A model generated the notes under the pieces. It ran no database searches. It saw nothing but the letters and a program-made list of their open reading frames with translations, and was not told the DNA's origin. A DNA stretch of 64,000 bases from Streptomyces sp. NBC_01276 (lineage in GTDB: Bacteria; Actinomycetota; Actinomycetes; Streptomycetales; Streptomycetaceae): the NCBI RefSeq assembly GCF_041435355.1, contig NZ_CP108442.1, positions 4,834,501 through 4,898,500 of the forward strand, read 5' to 3'. A program made the translations under genes and the position numbers. Each line of letters starts with the position of its first letter. Positions within the stretch are counted from its first letter, which is position 1. Of this stretch, positions 20,084 to 29,726 are shown in pieces.

Positions 20084-21538
20084 ATGACCTCTGTGCAGGT
20101 CGAGCAGCACGACAGGACGCCCGGCGAGGGCGCGCAGGGCGAGGGCGAGGGGTACCACCGCGCGCTCGGAGCCCGCCAGATCCAGATGATCGCCATCGGC
20201 GGAGCCATCGGCACCGGCCTGTTCATGGGCGCCGGCAAGGCGATCTCCAAGGCAGGCCCGAGCCTGATCCTGGCCTACGCCATCGCGGGTCTGGTCATCT
20301 TCTTCATCATGCGGGCGCTGGGCGAGCTGCTCATGTACCGCCCCGTGTCCGGTTCCTTCTCGGACTACGCCCGCGAGTTCCTGGGCCCGTTCTGGGGGTA
20401 CGCGACCGGCTGGACGTACTGGCTCTTCTGGGTGGTCACCGGCATCGTCGAGGTCACCGCCGCGGCCAAGTACATGTCGTACTGGACCCACGACAGCTTC
20501 CCGCAGTGGGCCTACGCGCTGATCTTCACGGTCATCCTCTACCTGGCCAACCTGATCTCCGTGAAGCTCTTCGGTGAGCTGGAGTTCTGGTTCTCCATGG
20601 TCAAGGTCACCGCCATCGTCGGCATGATCCTGATCTGCGCCGGAATCCTCACCATCGGCTTCTCCGACGCCGCCGACACCGCCTCCGTCTCCAACCTGTG
20701 GAACAACGGCGGCTTCTTCCCCAACGGCATCGGCGAGACGCTGATGACCCTGCAGATCGTGATGTTCGCCTTCCTCGCGGTCGAGCTGGTCGGCGTCACC
20801 GCCGGCGAGTCCAAGGACCCCGAGAAGACCCTGCCCAAGGCCATCAACACCGTGCCGTGGCGCATCGCCGTCTTCTACGTCGGCGCCCTCATCATGATCA
20901 TGTCGGTCATCCCGTGGTCGAACTTCAAGGCGGGCGAGAGCCCGTTCGTGCTGGCCTTCGAGAAGATGGGCCTGGGCGTCGGCGCCGCGATCGTCAACTT
21001 CGTCGTGCTGACCGCCGCGCTGTCCTCCTGCAACTCGGGCATGTACTCCACCGGCCGCATGCTGCGCGACCTCGCGCTCAACGGCCAGGGCCCGAAGTTC
21101 TTCACCAAGCTCACCAAGAGCGGCACCCCGCTCGTCGGCACCACCTTCTCCGCCGCGCTGATGCTGGTGGGCGTCTGGATCAACTACGTCGCCCCGGGCA
21201 AGGCCTTCGACTACGTCGTCTCCTTCGCCACCATCTCCGGCATGTGGGCCTGGATCATGATCCTGGTCTGCCAGATCCGCTACCGCGCCAAGGCCGACCG
21301 CGGCGAGCTGCCGCAGTCCCCCTTCCGCGCCCCCGGCGCCCCCTGGACCAGCTGGTTCGCCCTGCTGTTCATCGGCATGGTCATCGTGATGATGGGCGTC
21401 GACAAGGACGCCCGCGTCTCGCTGTACTGCGCGCCGCTGTGGGGCCTGATCCTCGGTGTCTCCTACCTCGTCCTCAAGAAGCGCAACCCCACCGGCGCGG
21501 CCTTCAACAAGGTCGAGAAGGCCTCGCAGTCGGCCTGA
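20084..21538 (+). CDS. Amino-acid permease (APC superfamily, AAT family)
   Basis: This 484-residue protein has 12 predicted membrane helices and the amino-acid transporter signature RQIQMIAIGGAIGTGLFMGAGKAI at helix 1, plus EFWFSMVKVTAIVGMI and ELVGVTAGESKDPEKTLPKAIN. It resembles proton-coupled permeases such as those for lysine, phenylalanine or GABA; the substrate is not determined. The start MTSVQVEQ was chosen because GGAGAAAGG precedes it. Confidence 0.88.
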   Translation: MTSVQVEQHDRTPGEGAQGEGEGYHRALGARQIQMIAIGGAIGTGLFMGAGKAISKAGPSLILAYAIAGLVIFFIMRALGELLMYRPVSGSFSDYAREFLGPFWGYATGWTYWLFWVVTGIVEVTAAAKYMSYWTHDSFPQWAYALIFTVILYLANLISVKLFGELEFWFSMVKVTAIVGMILICAGILTIGFSDAADTASVSNLWNNGGFFPNGIGETLMTLQIVMFAFLAVELVGVTAGESKDPEKTLPKAINTVPWRIAVFYVGALIMIMSVIPWSNFKAGESPFVLAFEKMGLGVGAAIVNFVVLTAALSSCNSGMYSTGRMLRDLALNGQGPKFFTKLTKSGTPLVGTTFSAALMLVGVWINYVAPGKAFDYVVSFATISGMWAWIMILVCQIRYRAKADRGELPQSPFRAPGAPWTSWFALLFIGMVIVMMGVDKDARVSLYCAPLWGLILGVSYLVLKKRNPTGAAFNKVEKASQSA

Positions 21539-21560
21539 TCGCCGCCCCCCGGACCGTGGG

Positions 21561-21585
21561 TCCCGGCCGCCTGCCACGGCCGGGA
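21561..21585 (+). terminator. Terminator after permease
   Basis: TCCCGGCCG pairs with CGGCCGGGA across a 7-base loop, 23 bases after the permease stop. Confidence 0.55.
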
Positions 21586-21616
21586 AGCACGCCCCGGAAG
21601 CCTCGTGTCCATCATT

Positions 21617-21655
21617 CGGGCCCTCCCGTACCGCTCCTCGGTACGGGAGGGCCCG
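21617..21655 (+). terminator. Strong hairpin just upstream of the JAMM gene
   Basis: A perfect 16-base stem (21617-21632 with 21640-21655) closes a GCTCCTC loop, ending only 20 bases before the JAMM start. Because a promoter-like TATCCT lies between hairpin and start, it probably insulates the JAMM gene from the permease transcript. Confidence 0.65.
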
Positions 21656-21661
21656 TCTGCT

Positions 21662-21667
21662 TATCCT
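21662..21667 (+). promoter_or_regulatory. Minus-10 element giving a probable leaderless JAMM transcript
   Basis: TATCCT is followed by 7 bases and then the ATG at 21675. The upstream sequence has no Shine-Dalgarno match, as expected for leaderless translation. Confidence 0.5.
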
Positions 21668-21674
21668 GTCGCTC

Positions 21675-22097
21675 ATGCTGACCCTCACCCAGGACCTGTA
21701 CGACCGGATCGTCGAGCACGCCCGCAAGGACCACCCCGACGAGGCGTGCGGCATCGTGGCCGGCCCGGAGGGCACCGGGCGCCCCGAGCGGTTCGTCCCC
21801 ATGCTCAACGCGGCCCGCTCGCCCACGTTCTACGAGTTCGACTCGAAGGACCTGCTGAAGCTCTACCGCGAACTGGACGACCGCGACGAGGAGCCGGTGA
21901 TCGTCTACCACTCCCACACCGCGACCGAGGCCTACCCCTCGCGCACCGACATCACGTACGCGAACGAGCCCGGGGCGCACTACGTCCTGGTCTCCACGGC
22001 CGACCAGGACGGCCTCGGGGAGTTCCAGTTCCGGTCCTACCGGATCGTCGACGGAGAGATCACAGAGGAAGAAGTGCAGGTCGTCGAGGGCTACTGA
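21675..22097 (+). CDS. mec: JAMM/MPN+ metallopeptidase (Mec-like CysO-cysteine peptidase)
   Basis: This 140-residue zinc peptidase has the JAMM motif: Glu23 (DEACGIV), His79 and His81 (YHSHTATEAYPSRTD), Ser89 and Asp92. In Mycobacterium tuberculosis the homologue Mec releases cysteine from the carrier CysO after CysM has formed CysO-cysteine. Here the CysO-like and CysM-like genes follow, after a small leader-peptide gene, so the same pathway is inferred. It may also trim the carrier, which ends in GGSK rather than GG. Confidence 0.85.
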   Translation: MLTLTQDLYDRIVEHARKDHPDEACGIVAGPEGTGRPERFVPMLNAARSPTFYEFDSKDLLKLYRELDDRDEEPVIVYHSHTATEAYPSRTDITYANEPGAHYVLVSTADQDGLGEFQFRSYRIVDGEITEEEVQVVEGY

Positions 22098-22174
22098 CCA
22101 GTATGCGAGCGGATGTGGTCCACGATGCGGGATCACACTCCAAACGGGGGACCGGGAATCGTTAACATGACCGC

Positions 22175-22282
22175 ATGGTTTCCCACGACGTGAGCATCGA
22201 GACGCCCGGCAGGCTGCTGCTCGTGGCGCGGCTGCACGTCGACCTGTGCCGCCTCGCCAGCGCCATCTGTCCTGCCGCCTGA
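22175..22282 (+). CDS. Short leader peptide of the sulfur-metabolism type
   Basis: A 35-codon gene encodes a peptide with the core LLLVARLHVDLCRLASAIC. The RLHVDLCR-like core with nearby cysteines is the mark of the actinobacterial leader peptides found before cysteine and sulfate assimilation genes. TAACAT lies 6 bases before the ATG, so the transcript is probably leaderless. The two Cys codons could sense cysteinyl-tRNA supply and couple it to expression of the downstream cysO-cysM genes, 83 bases away; that mechanism is inference. Confidence 0.75.
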   Translation: MVSHDVSIETPGRLLLVARLHVDLCRLASAICPAA

Positions 22283-22365
22283 GCACCCCCGGCCCCCGCG
22301 CGGGGCCGCAAGAGCCGCGCGCCCGCACTTCCCTTCACGCCCTCCCGACACTGGAGCCTGCTGCC

Positions 22366-23594
<1,229 letters not shown>

Positions 23595-23600
23595 CCCCCC

Positions 23601-23653
23601 CGCGTGACGCCCCGCCCGCCCGGCGGCCGGCCGGGCGGGCGGGGCGTCACGCG
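23601..23653. terminator. Bidirectional terminator between cysM and DUF488 genes
   Basis: A perfect 24-base stem (23601-23624 with 23630-23653) closes a 5-base loop between convergent genes. Part of the right arm (GGGGCGTCACG) is repeated just downstream. Confidence 0.85.
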
Positions 23654-23662
23654 GGCGGGGCG

Positions 23663-24019
23663 TCACGAGGGGCCGGGGCCCAGGAGTTCCGCGAGGACCG
23701 CGGCGTGGGCGGCGGCCGGGTCGCGGACCGCGGTCAGCAGGGTCACCGTCCCCGACGCCGCCACCTCCCGCAGCCGCTCCAGCTCCGCCACCGCCTCGGG
23801 CTCCGCCAGCTCCGCCTCGTAGCGCCGCCGGAACTCCGCGGCGGAACCACCCCCGTGGAACCACTTCCGCAGCTCCGTCGACGGCGCCAGCGCCCGCGGC
23901 CACTCGTCCACCGCGGCCGCCGCCTTCGACAGCCCCCGCGGCCACAGCCGGTCCACCAGCACCCGCACCCCGTCCGTCCCCGGCTCGGGGGGATCGTAGA
24001 CGCGCCGCAGCCGGATCAC
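23663..24019 (-). CDS. DUF488 family protein
   Basis: This 118-residue protein begins IRLRRVYDPPEPGTDGVRVLVDRLWPRGLSK, the hallmark of DUF488 (YeaO-like) proteins, and continues with ELRKWFHG and VTLLTAVRD. Its biochemical role is not established. The GTG start overlaps the stop of the upstream gene (GTGA), so the two are translationally coupled. Confidence 0.85.
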   Translation of the reverse strand: MIRLRRVYDPPEPGTDGVRVLVDRLWPRGLSKAAAAVDEWPRALAPSTELRKWFHGGGSAAEFRRRYEAELAEPEAVAELERLREVAASGTVTLLTAVRDPAAAHAAVLAELLGPGPS

Positions 24020-24435
24020 CCCGCTCCGCCCCCCAGCCCCTTGGCCTCGTCCCACACCACCGGGTCCACCGTCCCCGTCCGCGTCCCGAACTCCCACAGC
24101 GACACCTCCTCCGGCCGGTCCGCCTCCAGGAAGGAGACGCGCCCCTGGGAGCCCACGACCCCGGGCGGCAGCGGGATCACCCCGGGGCGCCGGTCGTCGT
24201 ACTTCCCGGTGATCCACGCGACCCGCGCCCGTTCCCCGTGCCGGCGCACCGCCAGCACCAGGCACGGCCGGCCGTCGGCCAGACACCACAGCTCACCGGC
24301 CCGCACGGAGGGCGGCGGCCCCGGCCCGTGGGGGCCGCCCGGGGCCCGGCGGACCGGCCGCGCCCGCCGTGGGATCAGCACCACCACCGCCACGGCGACC
24401 GCCGCAAGCACGGCGGGCCACCAGGACGTGTCCAT
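24016..24435 (-). CDS. Membrane-tethered PemK/MazF-like protein
   Basis: A 139-residue protein has an N-terminal membrane segment (WWPAVLAAVAVAVVVLI), a short Arg/Pro linker and a domain RAGELWCLADGRPCLVLAVRRHGERARVAWITGK that resembles the SH3-like barrel of PemK/MazF toxins. The usual partner antitoxin is absent, and membrane attachment is not typical of ribonuclease toxins, so toxin activity is doubtful. It is coupled to the following DUF488 gene. Confidence 0.55.
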   Translation of the reverse strand: MDTSWWPAVLAAVAVAVVVLIPRRARPVRRAPGGPHGPGPPPSVRAGELWCLADGRPCLVLAVRRHGERARVAWITGKYDDRRPGVIPLPPGVVGSQGRVSFLEADRPEEVSLWEFGTRTGTVDPVVWDEAKGLGGGAG

Positions 24436-24630
24436 ATTCCGACCGTAGCCGCGCCCGGGGGCCCCGGCGCGGCAACGCCCGTCCCCCCTGTCGCTCCCCT
24501 GGGTGACAGCGCAGGTGATTCCCCCCACAACGGCCTGCCGCGGAGGAGCGACCGGAGGTTTCGCGCCTTACGCTCGACCCACGCACGGCCCGCATTCCGT
24601 CCACGGACCGTCCACGGAGGTTCACGCTCC

Positions 24631-25383
24631 ATGAAGCTCACCGTCGTCGGCTGTTCGGGGTCCTTCCCGTCCGCGGATTCGGCATGTTCGAGCTATCTCG
24701 TCGAGGCCGACGGCTTCCGGCTGCTCCTCGACATGGGCAACGGCTCCCTCGGCGCGCTCCAGCGGCACTGCGGTCTCTACGACCTCGACGCGATCTTCCT
24801 GAGTCACCTGCACGCCGATCACTGCATCGACATGTGCGCGTACTTCGTCGCCCGCTACTACCGGCACGAGGGCGGCCGCTGCGGCGCCCTCCCCGTCTAC
24901 GGGCCCGAGGGCACCGAGCAGCGGCTGACCACGGCCTACGAGGACGTCCCCGACGCGCGCTCGATGAGCGAGGTCTTCGACTTCCGCACCCTGAAGTCCG
25001 GCGGCTTCGAGATCGGCCCGTTCACGGTGCGCACCGAGCGGGTCAGCCATCCGGTGGAGTCGTACGGCATCCGCGTGGAGCACGGCGGGCGCTCGCTGGT
25101 GTACTCCGGGGACACGGGTGCCTGCCCGGAGCTGGCGGCGCTGGCCGAGGGCGCCGACCTGTTCCTGTGCGAGGCCTCCTTCACGGACGGCAAGGAAGAC
25201 GTCCCCGACCTGCACCTCAACGGGCGCGAGGCCGGCGAGTACGCGCGCGGCGGTGGCGTGGGGCGGCTCGTGCTGACGCACATCCCGCCGTGGACGGACG
25301 CCGAGCGGAACCTGGCCGACGCGCGGGCCGTCTACGACGGCCGCGTGGACCTCGCGCGGCCGGGCGCCGTCTACGAGGTCTGA
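24631..25383 (+). CDS. Metallo-beta-lactamase-fold hydrolase
   Basis: This 250-residue protein starts MKLTVVGCSGSFPSADSACSSYLVE and has the metal motif HLHADH (His59, His61, Asp63, His64), a later RVSHPVESYG, the metal-bridging segment YSGDTGAC and LTHIPPW. This pattern is shared with RNase Z-like and cAMP phosphodiesterase-like MBL hydrolases. The substrate is unknown. It faces the PTS genes. Confidence 0.85.
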   Translation: MKLTVVGCSGSFPSADSACSSYLVEADGFRLLLDMGNGSLGALQRHCGLYDLDAIFLSHLHADHCIDMCAYFVARYYRHEGGRCGALPVYGPEGTEQRLTTAYEDVPDARSMSEVFDFRTLKSGGFEIGPFTVRTERVSHPVESYGIRVEHGGRSLVYSGDTGACPELAALAEGADLFLCEASFTDGKEDVPDLHLNGREAGEYARGGGVGRLVLTHIPPWTDAERNLADARAVYDGRVDLARPGAVYEV

Positions 25384-25463
25384 CGCGCAGCGCATCCCGG
25401 CGCGGATCCCGGCGCCCCGCCGCGCCCCGCCCCGCCCAGCCCCGCCCCGCATCCGGCAGAACG

Positions 25464-25505
25464 CAGGAGCCCCCGCCGTCCCTTCCGGGAGAGCGGGGGC
25501 TCCTG
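25464..25505. terminator. Bidirectional terminator between MBL hydrolase and nagE2
   Basis: CAGGAGCCCCCGC pairs perfectly with GCGGGGGCTCCTG across a 16-base spacer between convergent genes. Confidence 0.7.
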
Positions 25506-25526
25506 TGCTCGGTGAGGCGTGCGGGC

Positions 25527-26774
25527 CTACTTGCTCTCGGCCTTCAGCAGCTCGGCGAGCTCCTCGTCGGACTCGCGGCCCGGCGTCGGGAGGTTCCACT
25601 TGGTGATCGCGAAGCGGAAGACCACGTAGTAGACCGCTCCGAAGGCCAGGCCGATCGGAATGATCATCCACGGGTTGGTGGCGAGCTTCCAGTTCAGCAG
25701 GTAGTCGATCAGGCCGGCCGAGAAGCCGAAGCCGTCGTGGACGCCCAGGCCCCAGGTGACGGCCATGGAGATACCGGTCAGGACGGCGTGGACCGCGTAC
25801 AGCAGCGGCGCGAGGAAGAGGAAGGTGAACTCGATCGGCTCGGTGACACCGGTGACGAAGGAGGTCAGGGCCAGCGAGATCATCATGCCCATCACGACCT
25901 TGCGGCGCTCGGGGCGGGCGCAGTGCGCGATGGCGATGGCGGCGGCCGGCAGGCCGAACATCATGATCGGGAAGAAGCCGGACATGAACTGGCCGGCGGT
26001 CGGGTCACCCGCGAAGAAGCGCGGGATCTCGCCGGTGACGATGCTGCCGTCGGCCTTGGTGAAGGAGCCGACCTGCTGCTGGAAGAAGGTGTTGAGGAAC
26101 TGGTGCATGCCGACCGGGATCAGACCGCGGTTGAACACGCCGTAGATGCCGGCGCCGACGGAACCGAGGCCGATCAGCCACTCGCTGAAGCTGCCGAGCG
26201 CGTCACCGATCGGGGCCCAGGCCAGGCCGAAGAAGACGCCGAAGAGGGTGCCGACGAAGGCCATGATGATCGGGACCAGGCGGCGGCCGTTGAAGAAGCC
26301 GAGCCAGTCGACCAGACGGGTCTTGTGGTAGCGCTGCCAGATCATCGCGCTGACGAGACCGATGAGGATGCCGCCGAGCACGCCCGGGTCCTGCGGCTTG
26401 CCCTTGGGCAGCAGCGCGGTGACGCTTCCGTCCATGGGGAACGCGGTCAGCACGTTCTTGTAGACGAGGAAGCCGACGAGGGCGGCGAGGGCCGTGGAGC
26501 CGTCGGCCTTCTTCGCGTAGCCGATCGCCACACCGACGCAGAACAGCAGCGCCAGGTTGGAGAAGACGGCGTCACCGGCGGAGGCGAACACCGTGGCGAC
26601 CTTGCCCCACTGGAGGCCGTCCTTGCCGAACACGTCGTCCTGGCCGAGGCGCAGCAGGATCGCCGCGGCCGGCAGGACGGCAACGGGCAGCTGCAGGGCC
26701 TTGCCGACCTTCTGCATGCCCTGCAGCAGCGCGGCACCCGGCTTCTTGGCCGGTGCGGCGGTAGCCGTAGTCAT
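25527..26774 (-). CDS. nagE2: PTS N-acetylglucosamine permease, EIIC component
   Basis: This 415-residue membrane protein is the sugar-translocating EIIC of the glucose/GlcNAc PTS family. Segments include LQLPVAVLPAAAILLRLGQ, LALLFCVGVAIGYAKKADGSTALAALVGF, GVFNRGLIPVGMHQFLN, FFPIMMFGLPAAAIAIAH and GVTEPIEFTFLFLAP. It has no fused EIIB. Phosphotransfer must come from the separate EIIB encoded beyond nagE1. Two DasR-like operators lie upstream. The start follows GGAGGAAG. Naming follows the Streptomyces coelicolor order as I recall it. Confidence 0.88.
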   Translation of the reverse strand: MTTATAAPAKKPGAALLQGMQKVGKALQLPVAVLPAAAILLRLGQDDVFGKDGLQWGKVATVFASAGDAVFSNLALLFCVGVAIGYAKKADGSTALAALVGFLVYKNVLTAFPMDGSVTALLPKGKPQDPGVLGGILIGLVSAMIWQRYHKTRLVDWLGFFNGRRLVPIIMAFVGTLFGVFFGLAWAPIGDALGSFSEWLIGLGSVGAGIYGVFNRGLIPVGMHQFLNTFFQQQVGSFTKADGSIVTGEIPRFFAGDPTAGQFMSGFFPIMMFGLPAAAIAIAHCARPERRKVVMGMMISLALTSFVTGVTEPIEFTFLFLAPLLYAVHAVLTGISMAVTWGLGVHDGFGFSAGLIDYLLNWKLATNPWMIIPIGLAFGAVYYVVFRFAITKWNLPTPGRESDEELAELLKAESK

Positions 26775-26868
26775 CAACTTCCTCCATTGGGCAAGGCGCC
26801 GCCAGGGGACAAGAAGAAAGGGGGACGGCGACGTCTCAGAGAGAGTGACCACGGCTGCTCGGCAGGCG

Positions 26869-26901
26869 CATGGTCTACACCATTCGGTGGTGTAGACCAG
26901 T
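26869..26901 (-). promoter_or_regulatory. Two DasR-responsive elements upstream of nagE2
   Basis: CATGGTCTACACCATT (26869-26884) and GGTGGTGTAGACCAGT (26886-26901) both match the DasR consensus ACTGGTCTAGACCAGT closely and lie side by side about 100 bases before the nagE2 start. DasR is a GntR-family repressor released by glucosamine-6-phosphate. Confidence 0.85.
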
Positions 26902-26963
26902 TGTAGCACGGTGGGGGTTAGATAAGGAACCTTCGATTTCCTGTGCTCTCGACCACGTGACGA

Positions 26964-26995
26964 AGGTCCCCCGGATCGAAGGATCCGAGGGACCT
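26964..26995 (-). terminator. Terminator after nagE1
   Basis: A 14-base stem with one mismatch (26964-26977 with 26982-26995) closes a GAAG loop downstream of nagE1 and before the nagE2 promoter. Confidence 0.65.
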
Positions 26996-27050
26996 GGAGG
27001 CATGAGACGAAAGGCCTGTAAGTCGTTTCCCCTGCATATTGTGCCGGGTT

Positions 27051-28352
27051 CTATGCCTTGGTGTTCTCCGCCTGCATCGCGGCGATCTCCTCGTCCGACT
27101 CCCGGCCGGGGGTCGGGACGTCGAACTTCGTGATCACGAACCGGAAGACGGCGTAGTAGACGACCGCGAACGCCAGGCCGATCGGGATGATCAGCAGCGG
27201 CTTCGTCGCCAGCCCGAAGTTGATGACGTAATCGATCAGGCCCGCCGAGAAGCTGAACCCGTCGTGCACCCCCAGCCCCCACGTCACCGCCATCGAGACG
27301 CCCGTCAGCAGCGCGTGGATCACGTACAGCACCGGCGCGACGAAGAGGAAGGAGTACTCCAGGGGCTCCGTGATCCCCGTGACGAACGAGGTCAGCGCCA
27401 CCGACAGCATCAGGCCGCCGACCTCCTTGCGACGCTGCGGCTTCGCGCAGTGCGTGATCGCCAGCGCGGCCGCCGGGAGCGCGAACATCATGATCGGGAA
27501 GAACCCGCTCAGGAACTGCCCCGCGTCCGGGTCGCCCGCCAGGAACATGTTGATGTCGCCGTGCACCGTCGTCCCGTCCGGCTTGGTGTAGCTGCCGAAC
27601 TGGAACCACACCGGCACGTTCAGGAACTGGTGGAGGCCGATCACCAGCAGCGCGCGGTTGGCGACGCCGAAGATGCCGGCGCCCCAGGAACCCAGCCCCA
27701 CCAGCCAGTCCGAGAAGCTCTCCAGCGCGCTGCCGACCGGCGGCCAGACCCACAGGCACAGCGCCGCGAAGCCGATCGCCACGAACGACATGATGATCGG
27801 GACCAGGCGGCGGCCGTTGAAGAAGCCCAGCCAGTCGACCAGCTTCACCCGGTGGTAGCGCTGCCAGAACCAGGCCGCCAGCAGGCCCATGATGATGCCC
27901 CCGAACACCCCCGGGTTCTGGTACGTGAACTCCACGAACGTGTTGTCCGGCCCCACGCAGCCGCCGCCCACGGCCTTGCTGCCGCTCGGGCAGTCGTTGG
28001 GGAAGGCGTGCAGCACGCCCCGGTAGACGAGGAAGCCCGCCACCGCGGCGAGGGCCGTCGAACCGTCCGCCTTCCTGGCCATGCCGATCGCGACGCCGAT
28101 GCAGAACAGGAGCGGCAGGCCGAGGTCCGCGTTCAGCAGCGCGCCGCCCGCGGCCACCATCACCTTGGAGACGATCGTCCAGTTCAGGCCCTCGGAGCCG
28201 AACACGCCGGGCTGGCCGAGCCCGTTGAGGAGCCCGGCCGCCGGCAGGACCGCGATCGGCAGCTGCAGGCTCCGTCCCATCTTCTGCAGCCCCGGGTACA
28301 AGCCGCTCCACCACTGCTTCCGCGGCGCTTCCGCGGCGCTGCTCGCGCTCAT
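27051..28352 (-). CDS. nagE1: PTS N-acetylglucosamine permease, second EIIC
   Basis: This 433-residue EIIC paralogue of the preceding protein has the same core (LQLPIAVLPAAGLLNGLGQ, GLHQFLN, GITEPLEYSFLFVAP, GLGVHDGFSFSAGLIDY). It contains an extra extracytoplasmic loop with two cysteines (NDCPSGSKAVGGGCVGP), absent from the other copy. It is divergent from the EIIB gene and shares the intergenic DasR-like site with it. The start MSASSAAEAP follows AGGGAGGAG. Confidence 0.85.
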   Translation of the reverse strand: MSASSAAEAPRKQWWSGLYPGLQKMGRSLQLPIAVLPAAGLLNGLGQPGVFGSEGLNWTIVSKVMVAAGGALLNADLGLPLLFCIGVAIGMARKADGSTALAAVAGFLVYRGVLHAFPNDCPSGSKAVGGGCVGPDNTFVEFTYQNPGVFGGIIMGLLAAWFWQRYHRVKLVDWLGFFNGRRLVPIIMSFVAIGFAALCLWVWPPVGSALESFSDWLVGLGSWGAGIFGVANRALLVIGLHQFLNVPVWFQFGSYTKPDGTTVHGDINMFLAGDPDAGQFLSGFFPIMMFALPAAALAITHCAKPQRRKEVGGLMLSVALTSFVTGITEPLEYSFLFVAPVLYVIHALLTGVSMAVTWGLGVHDGFSFSAGLIDYVINFGLATKPLLIIPIGLAFAVVYYAVFRFVITKFDVPTPGRESDEEIAAMQAENTKA

Positions 28353-28405
28353 CGCGTACTCCTCCCTGGACCGGCCCGTTTTGGCAGCCGCGACACTTGC
28401 GGCAC

Positions 28406-28421
28406 ACTGGTGTAGACCAGT
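28406..28421. promoter_or_regulatory. DasR-responsive element between nagE1 and nagF
   Basis: ACTGGTGTAGACCAGT differs from the DasR consensus at one position. It lies 54 bases upstream of nagE1 and 150 bases upstream of nagF, so it can control both divergent promoters. Confidence 0.85.
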
Positions 28422-28570
28422 CGAGGGCAGGCTGCTGCTGATCGTCATCATTCGGCAGAAGTCCGGCTCGTGCTCGCGTGAATAGGCCAACCGTGAGCTA
28501 ACGTGACGAAGCGGACGATGTTGGTCACGGCCGCCGAGACTCGTTCTTCGTAACACCCAGGGAGAAACGC

Positions 28571-28804
28571 ATGGCCACCAAGGCTGAGAAGATCGTCGCC
28601 GGGCTCGGCGGTATCGAGAACATCGAAGAGGTCGAGGGCTGCATCACCCGCCTGCGCACCGAGGTCGTCAACCCCGACCTCGTCGACGATGCCGCGCTGA
28701 AGGCCGCCGGCGCCCACGGCGTCGTCAAGATGGGCACCGCCGTCCAGGTCGTCATCGGCACCGACGCCGACCCGATCGCCGGCGAGATCGAAGACATGAT
28801 GTGA
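28571..28804 (+). CDS. nagF: PTS N-acetylglucosamine EIIB component
   Basis: This 77-residue protein carries phosphate on Cys24 ([11 protein letters not shown]), the typical EIIB active site of the glucose family. It would accept phosphate from a EIIA (Crr-type, encoded elsewhere) and pass it to sugar bound by either EIIC. The start follows GGGAG. Confidence 0.9.
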   Translation: MATKAEKIVAGLGGIENIEEVEGCITRLRTEVVNPDLVDDAALKAAGAHGVVKMGTAVQVVIGTDADPIAGEIEDMM

Positions 28805-28830
28805 GCTGAGCCCCCGGCTCGACACGGCTC

Positions 28831-28870
28831 CGCGAGGACCCCGTACCGCACGGCGGACGGGGTCCTCGCG
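28831..28870 (+). terminator. Terminator after nagF
   Basis: A perfect 14-base stem (28831-28844 with 28857-28870) closes a 12-base loop, 26 bases after the nagF stop. Confidence 0.75.
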
Positions 28871-28885
28871 TACGCGCGCACCGAC

Positions 28886-28891
28886 TAGGCT
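28886..28891 (+). promoter_or_regulatory. Minus-10 element of a probable leaderless rph transcript
   Basis: TAGGCT is followed by 7 bases and the rph ATG, without a Shine-Dalgarno sequence. Confidence 0.5.
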
Positions 28892-28898
28892 CACAGGC

Positions 28899-29633
28899 AT
28901 GTCTCGCATCGACGGCCGCACGCCCGAACAGCTCCGCCCGGTCACCATCGAACGCGGATGGAGCAAGCACGCCGAGGGCTCCGTCCTCGTCTCCTTCGGA
29001 GACACCAAGGTCTTCTGCACCGCCTCCTTCACCGAAGGCGTCCCGCGCTGGCGCAAGGGCAGCGGCGAGGGCTGGGTCACCTCCGAGTACTCGATGCTGC
29101 CCCGCTCCACCAACACCCGCGGCGACCGCGAATCCGTCCGCGGCAAGATCGGCGGCCGCACCCACGAGATCTCCCGCCTCATCGGCCGCTCGCTGCGCGC
29201 CGTGATCGACTACAAGGCCCTCGGCGAGAACACCATCGTCCTGGACTGCGACGTCCTCCAGGCCGACGGCGGCACCCGCACCGCCGCGATCACCGGCGCC
29301 TACGTCGCCCTCGCCGACGCCATCGCCTGGGGTCAGAAGAAGAAGCTGATCAAGGCCGGCCGCAAGCCGCTCACCGGCACCGTCGCCGCCGTCAGCGTCG
29401 GCATCGTCGACGGCGTCCCGCTCCTCGACCTCTGCTACGAGGAGGACGTGCGCGCCGAGACCGACATGAACGTCGTCTGCACCGGCGACGGCCGCTTCGT
29501 CGAGGTCCAGGGAACCGCCGAGGGCGAGCCCTTCGACCGCAAGGAGCTCAACGCCCTCCTCGACCTCGCCGCCGGCGGCTGCGCCGACCTGGAGGCCCTC
29601 CAGCTCGGCGCCCTGGAGCTGCAGCTCCCGTAG
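28899..29633 (+). CDS. rph: Ribonuclease PH
   Basis: The enzyme trims tRNA 3' ends phosphorolytically. The 244-residue protein starts [21 protein letters not shown] and carries [45 protein letters not shown] and [24 protein letters not shown], all family hallmarks. Length and termini are normal. It lies upstream of the lipoprotein and rdgB genes. Confidence 0.95.
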   Translation: MSRIDGRTPEQLRPVTIERGWSKHAEGSVLVSFGDTKVFCTASFTEGVPRWRKGSGEGWVTSEYSMLPRSTNTRGDRESVRGKIGGRTHEISRLIGRSLRAVIDYKALGENTIVLDCDVLQADGGTRTAAITGAYVALADAIAWGQKKKLIKAGRKPLTGTVAAVSVGIVDGVPLLDLCYEEDVRAETDMNVVCTGDGRFVEVQGTAEGEPFDRKELNALLDLAAGGCADLEALQLGALELQLP

Positions 29634-29726
29634 AACCGCAGGACGCGGGCACGCGTCCACTCAGGTACGGGCGCACGGTGTCGAAGCCGTGCGCCCGTCC
29701 ACGCATCCGAGCCCCGGGGGACCCGA

